From Oceanirhabdus sp. W0125-5 (GTDB lineage: Bacteria > Bacillota > Clostridia > Clostridiales > Clostridiaceae), in the NCBI RefSeq assembly GCF_027938815.1, contig NZ_CP115913.1, forward strand, positions 2,576,001 to 2,640,000: 64,000 nt of DNA, read 5' to 3'. The notes below the pieces were generated by a model. The model searched no databases, had not been told where the DNA came from, and saw nothing but the letters and a program-made list of their open reading frames with translations. The number at the start of each line of letters is the position of its first letter. Position 1 is the first letter of the stretch. This document shows, piece by piece, positions 1 to 8,331 of the stretch. A program made the position numbers and the translations under genes.

Positions 1-1
1 A

Positions 2-286
2 CTAGATGGAAGAGGGGTTATCAAAGGACCCGAAGGTGACGATGTAACAGACGAGTTTTTAAAAGGAGCACAAGAGACATTAAAGATTGCCCAATCTATA
101 GGCGCTGAATATGCTGTGCTTAAAGCCAGAAGCCCATCTTGTGGATTTGGAATGATATACGATGGGAGTTTCTCAGGAGAGAAAAAAGAAGGAAATGGAG
201 TTACTGCTGCACTTTTAAATAGACATGGAATTAAAATTTTTACAGAAGAAAACATTGATGAACTTTTAAAAGAAGTGGAGAACTAA
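2..286 (+). CDS. DUF523 family protein, 3' part (5' end outside window)
   Basis: Only the last 94 codons are present, in a frame open from base 2 to the TAA at 284-286. The translation contains the ARSPSCG motif and the KGPEGDDVT segment that I associate with the DUF523 (YbbK-like) family of small cysteine-containing proteins of unknown biochemical function. The C-terminus (GVTAALLNRHGIKIFTEEN) also fits that family. Nothing can be said about its start or promoter. It is followed by a repeat element rather than an obvious terminator. Confidence 0.75.
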   Translation, partial: LDGRGVIKGPEGDDVTDEFLKGAQETLKIAQSIGAEYAVLKARSPSCGFGMIYDGSFSGEKKEGNGVTAALLNRHGIKIFTEENIDELLKEVEN

Positions 287-289
287 AAG

Positions 290-516
290 AAAATGGAGAA
301 TGTATAATGTACAATGATTGACATTTCTCTTCGAGAAATTTTAATCTTGTTGTTCCTTGGACATTATGATTTTACTTGTTTCATATTAATAAAATATTGT
401 ATCTGAACTACAATATTTTTATCGTAGATAAAATAAGTTAAAATCATTGTTTTAAGAACAAAAAAATGTAGTTTCTGCGTATGCAGAAACATCCATCATT
501 CTCCATTCTCCATTTT
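290..516. repeat. MITE-like repeat with terminal inverted repeats (copy 1)
   Basis: This noncoding stretch between two genes begins with AAAATGGAGAA (290-300) and ends with its exact reverse complement (506-516). The inverted similarity continues imperfectly inwards for roughly 30 bases on each side. Inside are two short hairpins, ATTTCTC-TTC-GAGAAAT near 332-348 and GTTTCTGC-GTAT-GCAGAAAC near 471-490. Bases 312-384 recur in inverted orientation at 2649-2720 at about four of five positions. It has no coding capacity for a transposase. Together these traits fit a non-autonomous miniature element, but no target-site duplication was firmly identified. Confidence 0.55.
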
Positions 517-558
517 CAATTATACATTTGTTTTTTTAGTCTAGAGGGGGAGATAAAG

Positions 559-1575
559 ATGAGTTATAAGGAAACTTTGATGAATGCAAGAGAAAACCTT
601 AATGCTTCTTGTAGGGTTTGCAGAGAATGTAATGGAATTGCATGTGCTGGAGAAGTTCCAGGTATGGGTGGGAAAGAAACAGCGTCAGCATTTACTTCAA
701 ATTATGAAGCTTTAAAGTCAATTAAGGTAAACATGAGAACTATACACAATATTAAAGAACCTAATATGAAGTGTAACTTTTTTGGTAAGGATATGGATAT
801 TCCAGTATTTGCTGCTCCTGTATCAGGAACAACATTAAATATGGGAGGTAAGTATTCAGAAGAAGAATACATTACGTGGGTTATTGAAGGGTGTATTAAA
901 AGTGGAATATATCCTATGGTTGGAGATACTGCGGTAGATTCTTTCCTTACAACAAATCTAAAAATGCTTAATAAATATAATGGAGATGGTATTGTATTTA
1001 TTAAACCTTGGGAAAATGAAAATGTTATAAAAAAGATAAAGCTTGCTGAAGAGGCGGGAGCTTTTGCAGTAGGAATGGATATTGATGCATGTGGACTTAT
1101 AACACTAGCATTACATGGTAAACCTGTAATGCCTAAAACAGTTGAAGATATAAGAGAGATAGCAAAGTCAACTAAACTCCCGTTCATTCTTAAAGGAATA
1201 ATGACAGTTGATGAGGCATTATTAGCTGTTGAAGCAGGTGTTGATGGAATTGTAGTATCAAATCATGGAGGAAGAGTATTAGATCATACTCCAGGAGTAG
1301 CGGAAGTGTTACCAGCCATTGCAGAAGAGGTAAAAGGAAAAGTTAAAATATTTGCCGATGGTGGTGTGAGAACTGGAATAGATGTGCTTAAATTACTTGC
1401 ATTAGGCGCAGATGGAATCTTAATTGGAAGACCATTTGTATGGGCATCATTTGGTGGAAAAACAGAAGGTGTTCAAGAGTATATTAACACATTAAAGAGC
1501 GGATTAAAATCAGCTATGATATTAACAGGATGTGCTGATGTTAACGAAGTTGACTCAAGAATAATTTATAAGTAA
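559..1575 (+). CDS. FMN-dependent alpha-hydroxy-acid dehydrogenase family protein
   Basis: Predicted 338-residue TIM-barrel flavoenzyme that oxidises a 2-hydroxyacid (for example L-lactate) to the 2-oxoacid. The family signature SNHGGRVLD, with the catalytic histidine, lies near residue 235. It is followed by FADGGVRTGIDVLKLLALGA and ILIGRP, which bind the FMN phosphate. An N-terminal cysteine cluster (CRVCRECNGIAC) is seen in clostridial members and could be redox-active or bind metal; that is inference. I use the ATG at 559 behind AGGGGG rather than the upstream ATG at 481, because codons 481-558 lie in or next to the repeat and have no ribosome binding site. Natural substrate unknown. A strong terminator follows. 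Confidence 0.8.
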   Translation: MSYKETLMNARENLNASCRVCRECNGIACAGEVPGMGGKETASAFTSNYEALKSIKVNMRTIHNIKEPNMKCNFFGKDMDIPVFAAPVSGTTLNMGGKYSEEEYITWVIEGCIKSGIYPMVGDTAVDSFLTTNLKMLNKYNGDGIVFIKPWENENVIKKIKLAEEAGAFAVGMDIDACGLITLALHGKPVMPKTVEDIREIAKSTKLPFILKGIMTVDEALLAVEAGVDGIVVSNHGGRVLDHTPGVAEVLPAIAEEVKGKVKIFADGGVRTGIDVLKLLALGADGILIGRPFVWASFGGKTEGVQEYINTLKSGLKSAMILTGCADVNEVDSRIIYK

Positions 1576-1627
1576 AAACTGAGTTGAGAGTTTATTTGTA
1601 TTTTAACTATAATAATTCATGTTAATT

Positions 1628-1677
1628 AAAGGAGTAAAACTATTGTTTATTCATACAATAGATTTTACTCCTTTTTA
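1628..1677. terminator. Rho-independent terminator
   Basis: A long stem formed by AAAGGAGTAAAA and its complement, with ACTATTGT/ACAATAGAT extending it, ends in a T run. It lies between the hydroxyacid dehydrogenase and a convergent reverse-strand gene, so it may act in both directions. Confidence 0.8.
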
Positions 1678-1713
1678 ATGTGTAGTGCGTATTTGTACTA
1701 TAATTATATATAT

Positions 1714-2400
1714 TTATAAACCGTGTTTTATATTTTTAATCACTTCTTTTTCATCATATAACTCATACACAACATCTTCCCAATACCATTTGGTCTTAAA
1801 TAAAATTTTTTGGATTGAATAATTATCTAACTTAACAACAAATTGTTCCTTTATAGTTGTTACACTTCGATTGCCATGGGTTCTGTATTCATTTTCAAAC
1901 TCATAAAATTCATTGCCAATATTATTACTTAGGGATTTTGGTAAATACACTCTTATTTTAAATTTATTTTGTTTTCTGCTGTAATCTTTTATTTTCAAAT
2001 TAAAACTTATAGTTAATTCATCATTAAAATTTTCTAAATTAATATCTGACTCTACTATGTCTACAGATTTTAATCCATCTCTCCTTAACCAGTGATAATT
2101 TGTTCTAGTAAAATCTAATGACCATTCCATTATTGGCAATACAACTATTATTATTAATAATGCAATTAGTATTTTACTCTTATTTGCAAATCTTTCTAAA
2201 CTTAAAATTCTTTTTATACCAATAATGAATGTCACCAATGGTAGTAAACCAGTAAGATGAAAAACGCTATTTTTATGTCTTATTGGTCTTAAAATATAGT
2301 GACTTATAGAATATGAATCATGAGGAAGTCTATATGTTAGTAATACTGCTAAGAATAGAATACCTAGGTATTTAAATAACTTTTTATTATCATCACTCAA
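1714..2400 (-). CDS. Hypothetical membrane protein, unknown family
   Basis: I do not recognise this 228-residue protein. It shows three hydrophobic segments in the N-terminal half (about residues 11-25, 45-66 and 75-95). A hydrophilic C-terminal domain of about 130 residues follows, rich in beta-prone and charged sequence, which topology suggests may be outside the cell. The start is a TTG preceded by AGGAGA eight bases away on the reverse strand, a good ribosome binding site. It is transcribed against both neighbours and is flanked by repeat copies on the far sides of those intergenic regions. This makes it a candidate accessory gene. No catalytic motif was seen. Confidence 0.55.
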   Translation of the reverse strand: MSDDNKKLFKYLGILFLAVLLTYRLPHDSYSISHYILRPIRHKNSVFHLTGLLPLVTFIIGIKRILSLERFANKSKILIALLIIIVVLPIMEWSLDFTRTNYHWLRRDGLKSVDIVESDINLENFNDELTISFNLKIKDYSRKQNKFKIRVYLPKSLSNNIGNEFYEFENEYRTHGNRSVTTIKEQFVVKLDNYSIQKILFKTKWYWEDVVYELYDEKEVIKNIKHGL

Positions 2401-2529
2401 TGTAATTATCTCCTATTCTAACTTTAGAAAAATATTAGTATTCTTAATTTCAAACTATTCTATTTACTTAGTATTAAAAGGTTTTGTGGTTATGTTATTT
2501 AATAATTGTAGTATACATGCTCTTTTTAA

Positions 2530-2757
2530 TTATACAGAATATCAACAATGATTTCAATATTTGGAAAGGGTTAGTGGTGTTATATGTTAAATCATTTTAT
2601 ATAGAGTACAAAGAAATATCGATGTTTAAACACAATGTTTCATCAAAGATGAAACGAGTAAACTCCCATTATCCAAGGAACAATAAATTAAAATTTCTCG
2701 TAGAGAAATGTCCATCATTCTCAATTCTCAACTCTCAATTCTACATTTGTTTTAGGT
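2530..2757. repeat. MITE-like repeat, second diverged copy in inverted orientation
   Basis: The 429-base gap between the reverse-strand membrane gene and the germination operon contains a second version of the repeat at 290-516. The clear part is 2649-2720, the inverted counterpart of 312-384, including the hairpin AATTTCTC-GTA-GAGAAAT. The right end is a pyrimidine-rich ATTCTCAA/CTCTCAA tract, matching the right end of copy 1 in style. The left part (about 2530-2648) is only weakly alignable, so the left boundary is approximate. A 94-codon reading frame through it is not credible as a gene. Confidence 0.45.
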
Positions 2758-2829
2758 ACTCCCCCTAAAGTATGAATATAATCTACAAATAAACAAAAGA
2801 TATTTATAATAACACTTTAGGAGCTGAAT

Positions 2830-4335
2830 ATGAGTAAAGATTTTAAACTTACAAAAAATTTATCTGAAAATATTGAAAATCTGAAAAATAAGGTTTTTGA
2901 TAAAAATGGAACAATACATTACAGGAAAATAATAAATATAGAATCTAACTTTGAATGTTATGTAATATTCAATGAAGGCATGATTAATGGTGATGTAATA
3001 AATGAAAATGTAATTAAAAGCTTGATATATGAAAGAAATTTATCACAGGACAATTTCTTGGAGGAGCTCGCGTATAGTAAAATTGTTGCTAAGTCTATAA
3101 AAATAGAAACAAGTGAAAAAGAGATGATTGACAGTGTACTTAGAGGAGATTCTTTAGTACTTTTTGAAGGTCAGATTAAAGCATTGGTGATAGATACAAA
3201 GGAATATAGCGGGAGGAGTATAATTGAACCACAAGCAGAAAGTGTAATTAGAGGTCCTAGAGAGGGGTTTACGGAAATTCTTATTGGGAATTTAGAACAA
3301 ATAAGAAGACGAATAAATAATCCAGAACTAAAATTTGAGATGATGAAGATGGGAAGACGTAGTGGGACGAAAATTGCTATTTGCTATGTGGATGATCTTG
3401 TTAATGATAAAATTCTTAATGAGCTAAAAAAGAGAATGAAAAAAATAGATGTTGATTATGTATTGTCAACAGCTAAGATAATGGAGTTTATAGAGGATCA
3501 CCCTAAATCACCATTCAGAACTACTGGGTTTACTGAAAGGCCAGATGTGGTGTGTGAAAAAATCCTTGATGGGAAAGTTGCAATATTATGTGATGGTACA
3601 CCAGTGGCGATTACTATTCCGTATTTATTTCATGAGTGTTTTGAATCTAATGAGGATAATTATAGCCATTACATATATAGCAGTGTGAATAGAGTTTTAC
3701 GATATTTAGCATTTTTTATTGGATGCAGTACACCAGCACTGTATGTAGCAGCATGCACATTTCATAGAGAATTGATTCCTACACAACTAGCAATGAGTAT
3801 ATATTTATCTAGAGTAGGAGTTCCTTTTCCAACATTTTTTGAATGTCTTGCAATGTTATTAGTATTTGAGATATTAAGAGAAGCATCAGTTAGGCTGCCT
3901 AAACATGTAGGATCAGCAATTTCAATTGTTGGAGCGTTAGTATTAGGAGATGCAGCAGTAAAGGCTAAATTTGTAAGTGCACCTATGGTAATTGTTATTG
4001 CACTTACAGAGATATCAGCACTTGTGCTATCTAATATGCAGGAGGCATTGATATTTTTAAGGTTTTTATTTTTGATATCTTCATCAGTATTAGGTTTGTA
4101 CGGATATATTTTTTCTGTTATGGGAGTATTTATTCACCTTATGGCAATGAAGAGCTTTGGTATAAATTATATGCTATATATGGGAAATTTGAAAATGGAA
4201 GATATATTCCGAACAATTTTTAGGGCACCTTGGTGGAGATTGAGAAAACGTACTAAGCAAATAGCAAAAGATAGTATAAAAACATCCAATGATGAAAATT
4301 TAGGTGATAATAATGACGATGAAGAAGAGAATTAA
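2830..4335 (+). CDS. Spore germinant receptor subunit A (GerA/GerKA family)
   Basis: This 501-residue protein has the two-part layout of GerA-type A subunits. A hydrophilic N-terminal domain of about 270 residues is followed by roughly five membrane segments and a short charged C-terminal tail. Family landmarks include PFRTTGFTERPDVV near residue 225, the VPFPTFFECLAMLL segment near 335, and RAPWWR close to the C-terminus. With the B and C subunits it forms the inner-membrane receptor that senses germinants in the dormant spore. The ATG is preceded by TAGGAG. It starts a four-gene operon and its 3' end overlaps the C-subunit gene. Which germinant it recognises cannot be read from sequence. 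Confidence 0.9.
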   Translation: MSKDFKLTKNLSENIENLKNKVFDKNGTIHYRKIINIESNFECYVIFNEGMINGDVINENVIKSLIYERNLSQDNFLEELAYSKIVAKSIKIETSEKEMIDSVLRGDSLVLFEGQIKALVIDTKEYSGRSIIEPQAESVIRGPREGFTEILIGNLEQIRRRINNPELKFEMMKMGRRSGTKIAICYVDDLVNDKILNELKKRMKKIDVDYVLSTAKIMEFIEDHPKSPFRTTGFTERPDVVCEKILDGKVAILCDGTPVAITIPYLFHECFESNEDNYSHYIYSSVNRVLRYLAFFIGCSTPALYVAACTFHRELIPTQLAMSIYLSRVGVPFPTFFECLAMLLVFEILREASVRLPKHVGSAISIVGALVLGDAAVKAKFVSAPMVIVIALTEISALVLSNMQEALIFLRFLFLISSSVLGLYGYIFSVMGVFIHLMAMKSFGINYMLYMGNLKMEDIFRTIFRAPWWRLRKRTKQIAKDSIKTSNDENLGDNNDDEEEN

Positions 4336-5473
4336 GGTATGGCTAATAGTAGCGGTAGTAATTTGTAACTGCTTTATAAGCAGTTCGTGCTGGGATTATA
4401 CTGAGTTTAATAATGTAATACCAGTAGCTGGAATAGCAATTGATAAAGATGAGCATACTGGAGAATATTTATTAACATTAGAAGTAATACAACCAACTGA
4501 AGATGGTAATTCTATTCAATCAGTGGTACTTGAAGGAAGAGGAAAAACTGTTCACGGTTGCTTTAGAGAAACAATAACTACAACGGGAAGTATGGTTAGT
4601 ACTAGGCATGCTGCTTTGTATGTAATTGATAAAAAGATAGCGGAAGAAGGTATTATACCTGTTATTGATCTTGTAGATAGGGATGTTGATGTAAGGTCAG
4701 ATATGCTTGTTTTTGTGTGTGAGGAAAAGAATGCAGGAGACGTTTTTAAAAAAACAAAGGATTTGGAAGAAATAATATCATATCAAATTGTTAAAACAGT
4801 TCAATCTCAGGAATTAAGTGGTAGATTTTTATCTACAAAATTATATGAATTTGTTGATGAACTTACAAGAGAAGGAATATCACCAACTATCACAAATATA
4901 TATGTGGGGCACACAGCAAATGATATTGTAGCAAAAACAAAAGGAACTCATGTATTTAAAGGAGATAAAGTGGTAGGACTATTGGATGGAGAAGAAACAT
5001 TATATCTTACTTTTATTAAAGGCAATGAAAAATTGAAAACTGTTTTTCCAATAAGTCTTTCAGATGAAACTAATGTATCACTTGAGATGGTAGGCTTTAG
5101 TAAAAAAATTAAACCTTACCTTGTGAATGATGAAATTAATTTTGATATAAAAATCGATGTAAATGTACTTGTATCTGAAATTGGAGGCGGTGAAGAAGAT
5201 TATCTATCAAAACCGGGAAGATATGAAATAAAAAGAACAGCAGAAAAATTATTAGAACGGAATATTAACAAACTTATATATAAAGCTCAAAATGATTTAA
5301 AGAGTGATATTTTTGGATTTGGTGAAATATTAAAAAAGAAACAACCTGAATATTGGAAAAAAACCAAAGAAAAATGGGATGCAGAATTTAAACTTGCAAA
5401 AGTTAATGTAGATTGTGAAGTTCATATTAGAGGAAGTGCATTAAAGAAAAATACTATAAAGGTTGGCAAGTAA
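4313..5473 (+). CDS. Spore germinant receptor lipoprotein, subunit C (GerAC/GerKC family)
   Basis: This protein of about 386 residues begins with a lysine-rich start, a hydrophobic signal segment and a lipobox-like ISSSC followed by WDYTEFN, typical of GerAC lipoproteins. The cysteine should be lipidated by the spore inner-membrane diacylglyceryl transferase. The rest matches the expected three-domain extracytoplasmic protein (for example GRFLSTKLYEF and IRGSALKKNTIKVGK). Starts are possible at GTG 4304, ATG 4313 and ATG 4319. I prefer 4313 because AGGTG sits about six bases upstream, inside the end of the A-subunit gene, so the two genes overlap by 23 bases and are probably translationally coupled. 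Confidence 0.88.
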   Translation: MTMKKRIKVWLIVAVVICNCFISSSCWDYTEFNNVIPVAGIAIDKDEHTGEYLLTLEVIQPTEDGNSIQSVVLEGRGKTVHGCFRETITTTGSMVSTRHAALYVIDKKIAEEGIIPVIDLVDRDVDVRSDMLVFVCEEKNAGDVFKKTKDLEEIISYQIVKTVQSQELSGRFLSTKLYEFVDELTREGISPTITNIYVGHTANDIVAKTKGTHVFKGDKVVGLLDGEETLYLTFIKGNEKLKTVFPISLSDETNVSLEMVGFSKKIKPYLVNDEINFDIKIDVNVLVSEIGGGEEDYLSKPGRYEIKRTAEKLLERNINKLIYKAQNDLKSDIFGFGEILKKKQPEYWKKTKEKWDAEFKLAKVNVDCEVHIRGSALKKNTIKVGK

Positions 5474-5474
5474 A

Positions 5475-5687
5475 ATGATTTTAGTACTAATTATAGTTTT
5501 TTATTTTTTTATAATATATTATGAATTTAAGCACAATTTAAAAAAGGGGCAAACAAAAGAGAAAATTATATATTCAGTTCTAATGTTGTGTCAAGTAGTA
5601 TTAAGTATAATAATCTACTTTGAGATAGAAATGAAAACTCCAGTGGATTTAATTGAAGAGATAGTTATTTTCTTCAAGAATTTATAA
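5475..5687 (+). CDS. Small two-helix membrane protein of the germinant receptor operon
   Basis: A 70-residue product with two hydrophobic segments (about residues 2-16 and 30-48) joined by a basic loop, starting one base after the C-subunit stop. Small membrane proteins of this size are found in some germination operons (for example the D-type subunits of Bacillus). I did not recognise a specific family here. AAGG sits 12-16 bases upstream of the ATG; a TTG at 5463 would overlap the previous gene. Tight packing between subunits C and B supports a role in receptor assembly or modulation, which is inference. Confidence 0.6.
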   Translation: MILVLIIVFYFFIIYYEFKHNLKKGQTKEKIIYSVLMLCQVVLSIIIYFEIEMKTPVDLIEEIVIFFKNL

Positions 5688-5699
5688 AAGGAGTTAATA

Positions 5700-6791
5700 A
5701 TGAAAGAGAAAATAAAAAGCAGTGAAATAACTGCAATGGTATTATTATTTACACCAGGAACTACTTTGCTATTTGGAGCAGGAAGTGTTGCAAAAGAGGA
5801 TAGTTGGATTGCAGTAATAATTTCTATATTTTTGATTATTCCAATTGTAAAAGTATATTGCAAATTTTTGGAGTTATATCCCGGAAAAAATCTTTTTCAG
5901 ATTTTTGAATTGATAACTGGAAAATGGATAGGGAAAATATTAATTATTATTTATCTATGGTTTGCAATTCATTCTACAACTTTGACTTTTTTCAATATAG
6001 TTGATTTTATTCATTTTGTTGGACTAAAAAAGACACCAATATTAATACTTGTGATATGTATGGCAATTTTAACTGCGTGGATAGTAAAATTAGGATTAAA
6101 AATTATAGGTAAATGGAGTGTGTTATTTTTATTTGTTGCATTTGTATTAGGATGGACTATTATTTTCATTCTCATACCACATCATAATTTTGAGAATATA
6201 AAGCCAATACTATCACAGGGGTATTATAATATTTATTTAGGAGTTATTTCAGTAGTTACTACATCTTTCTCTGGATTAATTATGTTTACATGTTTCGGGG
6301 ATAAATATGCTTCACCAAAAAAGTTTCAAAAAGTTTTTTTTACAGCTGTTTTATTAGCAGGAGGAATTATTCTTATTCTTACACTTGAAGATGTTTTAGT
6401 GTTAGGAGTGCAAAATAGTATGAGGGCCCATTTTCCAGGATATGAGCGTTACCGTAGAATTCGTTTAGGAACAGCATTTCAAAGGTTGGAAAGTGTTATT
6501 TCAATAATTTTCATTGTATGTGAATTCCTGCGGGCGAGTATATTTATTTTAGCTGGTTCTAAAGCTCTTCAGAGGCTTTTTGAATTAAAGAAATATGATT
6601 CTATGGTAACACCATTTATTATGTGTTGTGTTAATCTTTATTTCATTGAATATCAGAGTATATTAATAGGGTTAGAATTTCTTATAGAAGTATGGCCATT
6701 CTATAGTGGAACTATAAATATTTTGATTCCTTTTGGCGTTCTGATTACTGCTTATATTAAAAAATATCTAGGAACTTTACAAACGCTTTAG
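5700..6791 (+). CDS. Spore germinant receptor permease-like subunit B (GerAB/GerKB family)
   Basis: A polytopic protein of 363 residues with about ten membrane helices, belonging to the spore-germination branch of the amino acid-polyamine-organocation transporters. It opens with a short KEKIKSSEITAMVLLFTPGTTLLF segment typical of GerAB proteins and carries the internal SVVTTSFSGLIMFTCFG region. B subunits are thought to bind the germinant directly. The ATG follows AAAGGAG at good spacing and closes the receptor operon. No terminator is evident before the glutamine synthetase promoter. Confidence 0.88.
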   Translation: MKEKIKSSEITAMVLLFTPGTTLLFGAGSVAKEDSWIAVIISIFLIIPIVKVYCKFLELYPGKNLFQIFELITGKWIGKILIIIYLWFAIHSTTLTFFNIVDFIHFVGLKKTPILILVICMAILTAWIVKLGLKIIGKWSVLFLFVAFVLGWTIIFILIPHHNFENIKPILSQGYYNIYLGVISVVTTSFSGLIMFTCFGDKYASPKKFQKVFFTAVLLAGGIILILTLEDVLVLGVQNSMRAHFPGYERYRRIRLGTAFQRLESVISIIFIVCEFLRASIFILAGSKALQRLFELKKYDSMVTPFIMCCVNLYFIEYQSILIGLEFLIEVWPFYSGTINILIPFGVLITAYIKKYLGTLQTL

Positions 6792-6800
6792 CACTTAGAA

Positions 6801-6830
6801 TTGACATAAAAAAAAGATTAGTATTATACT
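6801..6830 (+). promoter_or_regulatory. Sigma-A-type promoter upstream of glutamine synthetase
   Basis: TTGACA at 6801-6806 matches the -35 consensus exactly. TATACT at 6825-6830 lies 18 bases further on, one mismatch from the -10 consensus. It lies 54 bases before the glnA start, in the only gap between the germination operon and glnA. Confidence 0.7.
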
Positions 6831-6883
6831 AAAAATATAAACTATTTTGAAAATAATATTTATAACCATGGGGGGAATTAAAT

Positions 6884-8314
6884 ATGTTTAAAAAAATTGA
6901 GGAGCTCCAACAATACATACAAGAAAATGAAATTAAAATGATTGATTTTAAAGTAATAACTTTAAATGGAAGATGGAAGCACTTAGCAATACCTGTTGAA
7001 AGATTAAACGAGAGAACATTTACAGATGGTATTGGATTTGATGGATCAAGTTATGGGTATTCAAAGATTGAATCATCAGATATGAGATTTATACCAGATA
7101 TAACAACGGCATTTATTGATCCTTACTGTGGTGTGAAAACAATTAGTATGATTGCAAATATTCATACTATTGGTAAAAAAGAAGGAAGATTTTCAGGGGA
7201 TCCAAGATATTTAGTAGAAAAAGCAAATAAATATTTAAACAATTTGGGGATAGCAGATGAGTATTTAATTGCACCAGAGTTTGAATTTTATATTTTTGAC
7301 AAAGTGAATTTTGGTGTTGAAAATCATCACCAGGAGGTTTTTATTGATTCAAATCAGGCACCATGGAATACAAACTCTAAAGAAGATAATAAAGGCTATA
7401 AAGCTCCATTCCAGGCTTCATATCATCTTGCATTACCATATGATGTTAATAATGATTTGAGAAGTGAGATGACTCTTAAACTCCTTGAAATGGGAATTGA
7501 AGTTAAGTATCACCATCATGAAGTTGGATCTGCAGGGCAACATGAGATTGAAGTTGAATTAGGTAATATGGTTAGTATGGCAGATAATACAATGATGGCT
7601 AAGTATGTTATAAAGAATGAAGCATTAAGACATGGTAAAAGTGCTACATTTATGCCTAAACCTCTTTATGGAGAAGCAGGAAGTGGAATGCATGTTCATA
7701 TGTTATTGAGAAAAAATGGACAAAATTTATTCTATGATGCTGATGGATATTCTGGATTAAGTCAGGATGCGTTATACTTCATTGGAGGTATATTAAAACA
7801 TGCTAAAGCGTTATTGGCATTTACTAATCCATCAACAAATTCCTATAAGAGATTAGTACCTGGCTTTGAAGCACCAGTATCTGTGTGTTTTGCAACAGGA
7901 AATAGAAGTTCAGTTATAAGAGTTCCAGGGTATGTAAGAAACCCAGAAGAAAAAAGATTTGAATTTAGATCATCAGATGCTACATGTAATCCATATGTTG
8001 CATACTCAGCTATGTTAATGGCTGGTATAGATGGAATAGTTAATAAGATAGATCCTACTGAAGAAGGATATGGGCCTTTTGATGTAAATGTATTTGATCT
8101 TCCAAAAGAAGAACAAGATAAGATTGAAGCTCTGCCAAAGTCATTAGAAGAAGCATTAGAAGAGTTAAAGAAAGATTATCAATTCTTACTTGAGGGAGGA
8201 GTATTTGATAAAGACTTTATAGATAATTGGATTCATAAGAAGTATGAAAAGGAAGTTAAGAAGGTTATGCCTGTTCCTACACCTGTGGAATTCCAATTAT
8301 ATTATGATTTATAA
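6884..8314 (+). CDS. glnA: Glutamine synthetase, type I
   Basis: Catalyses ATP-dependent amidation of glutamate with ammonia. The 476-residue protein shows the GFDGSSYG substrate loop near residue 48, EFEFYIF, a metal-binding stretch around HHHEVGSAGQHEIE, the SGMHVHM motif, and NRSSVIRVPGYVRNP with EKRFEFRSSDATCNPY. It is somewhat longer than the roughly 440-residue Bacillus enzyme. At the site aligned with the enterobacterial adenylylated tyrosine (NLYDLP) it reads VFDLP, with Phe404 in place of tyrosine. That enzyme control should therefore be absent. Its promoter is at 6801-6830, and phosphate butyryltransferase follows 17 bases after the stop, probably in the same transcript. Confidence 0.92.
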   Translation: MFKKIEELQQYIQENEIKMIDFKVITLNGRWKHLAIPVERLNERTFTDGIGFDGSSYGYSKIESSDMRFIPDITTAFIDPYCGVKTISMIANIHTIGKKEGRFSGDPRYLVEKANKYLNNLGIADEYLIAPEFEFYIFDKVNFGVENHHQEVFIDSNQAPWNTNSKEDNKGYKAPFQASYHLALPYDVNNDLRSEMTLKLLEMGIEVKYHHHEVGSAGQHEIEVELGNMVSMADNTMMAKYVIKNEALRHGKSATFMPKPLYGEAGSGMHVHMLLRKNGQNLFYDADGYSGLSQDALYFIGGILKHAKALLAFTNPSTNSYKRLVPGFEAPVSVCFATGNRSSVIRVPGYVRNPEEKRFEFRSSDATCNPYVAYSAMLMAGIDGIVNKIDPTEEGYGPFDVNVFDLPKEEQDKIEALPKSLEEALEELKKDYQFLLEGGVFDKDFIDNWIHKKYEKEVKKVMPVPTPVEFQLYYDL

Positions 8315-8331
8315 TTGAAAGGGTGATAAAA

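Noticed and set aside
481-558. Upstream in-frame ATG for the hydroxyacid dehydrogenase
   Set aside because: These 26 codons come from the repeat end and its flank, and the ATG at 559 has a strong AGGGGG site and gives a normal family N-terminus.
2484-2768. A 94-codon forward open frame before the germination operon
   Set aside because: It runs through the second repeat copy, has no ribosome binding site, and its C-terminal translation (PSFSILNSQFYIC) is just the repeat's pyrimidine-rich end, also seen in the open frame at 481.
2773-2806. A sigma-G promoter for the germinant receptor operon
   Set aside because: TGAATA at 2773-2778 suits a -35, but no CATACTA-like -10 sits 17-18 bases downstream; the nearest candidate, GATATTTA, is 20 bases away and matches poorly.
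6792-6883. A glutamine riboswitch or T-box before glnA
   Set aside because: The 92-base gap holds only a promoter and a short AT-rich leader, too short and without the stems or the T-box motif.
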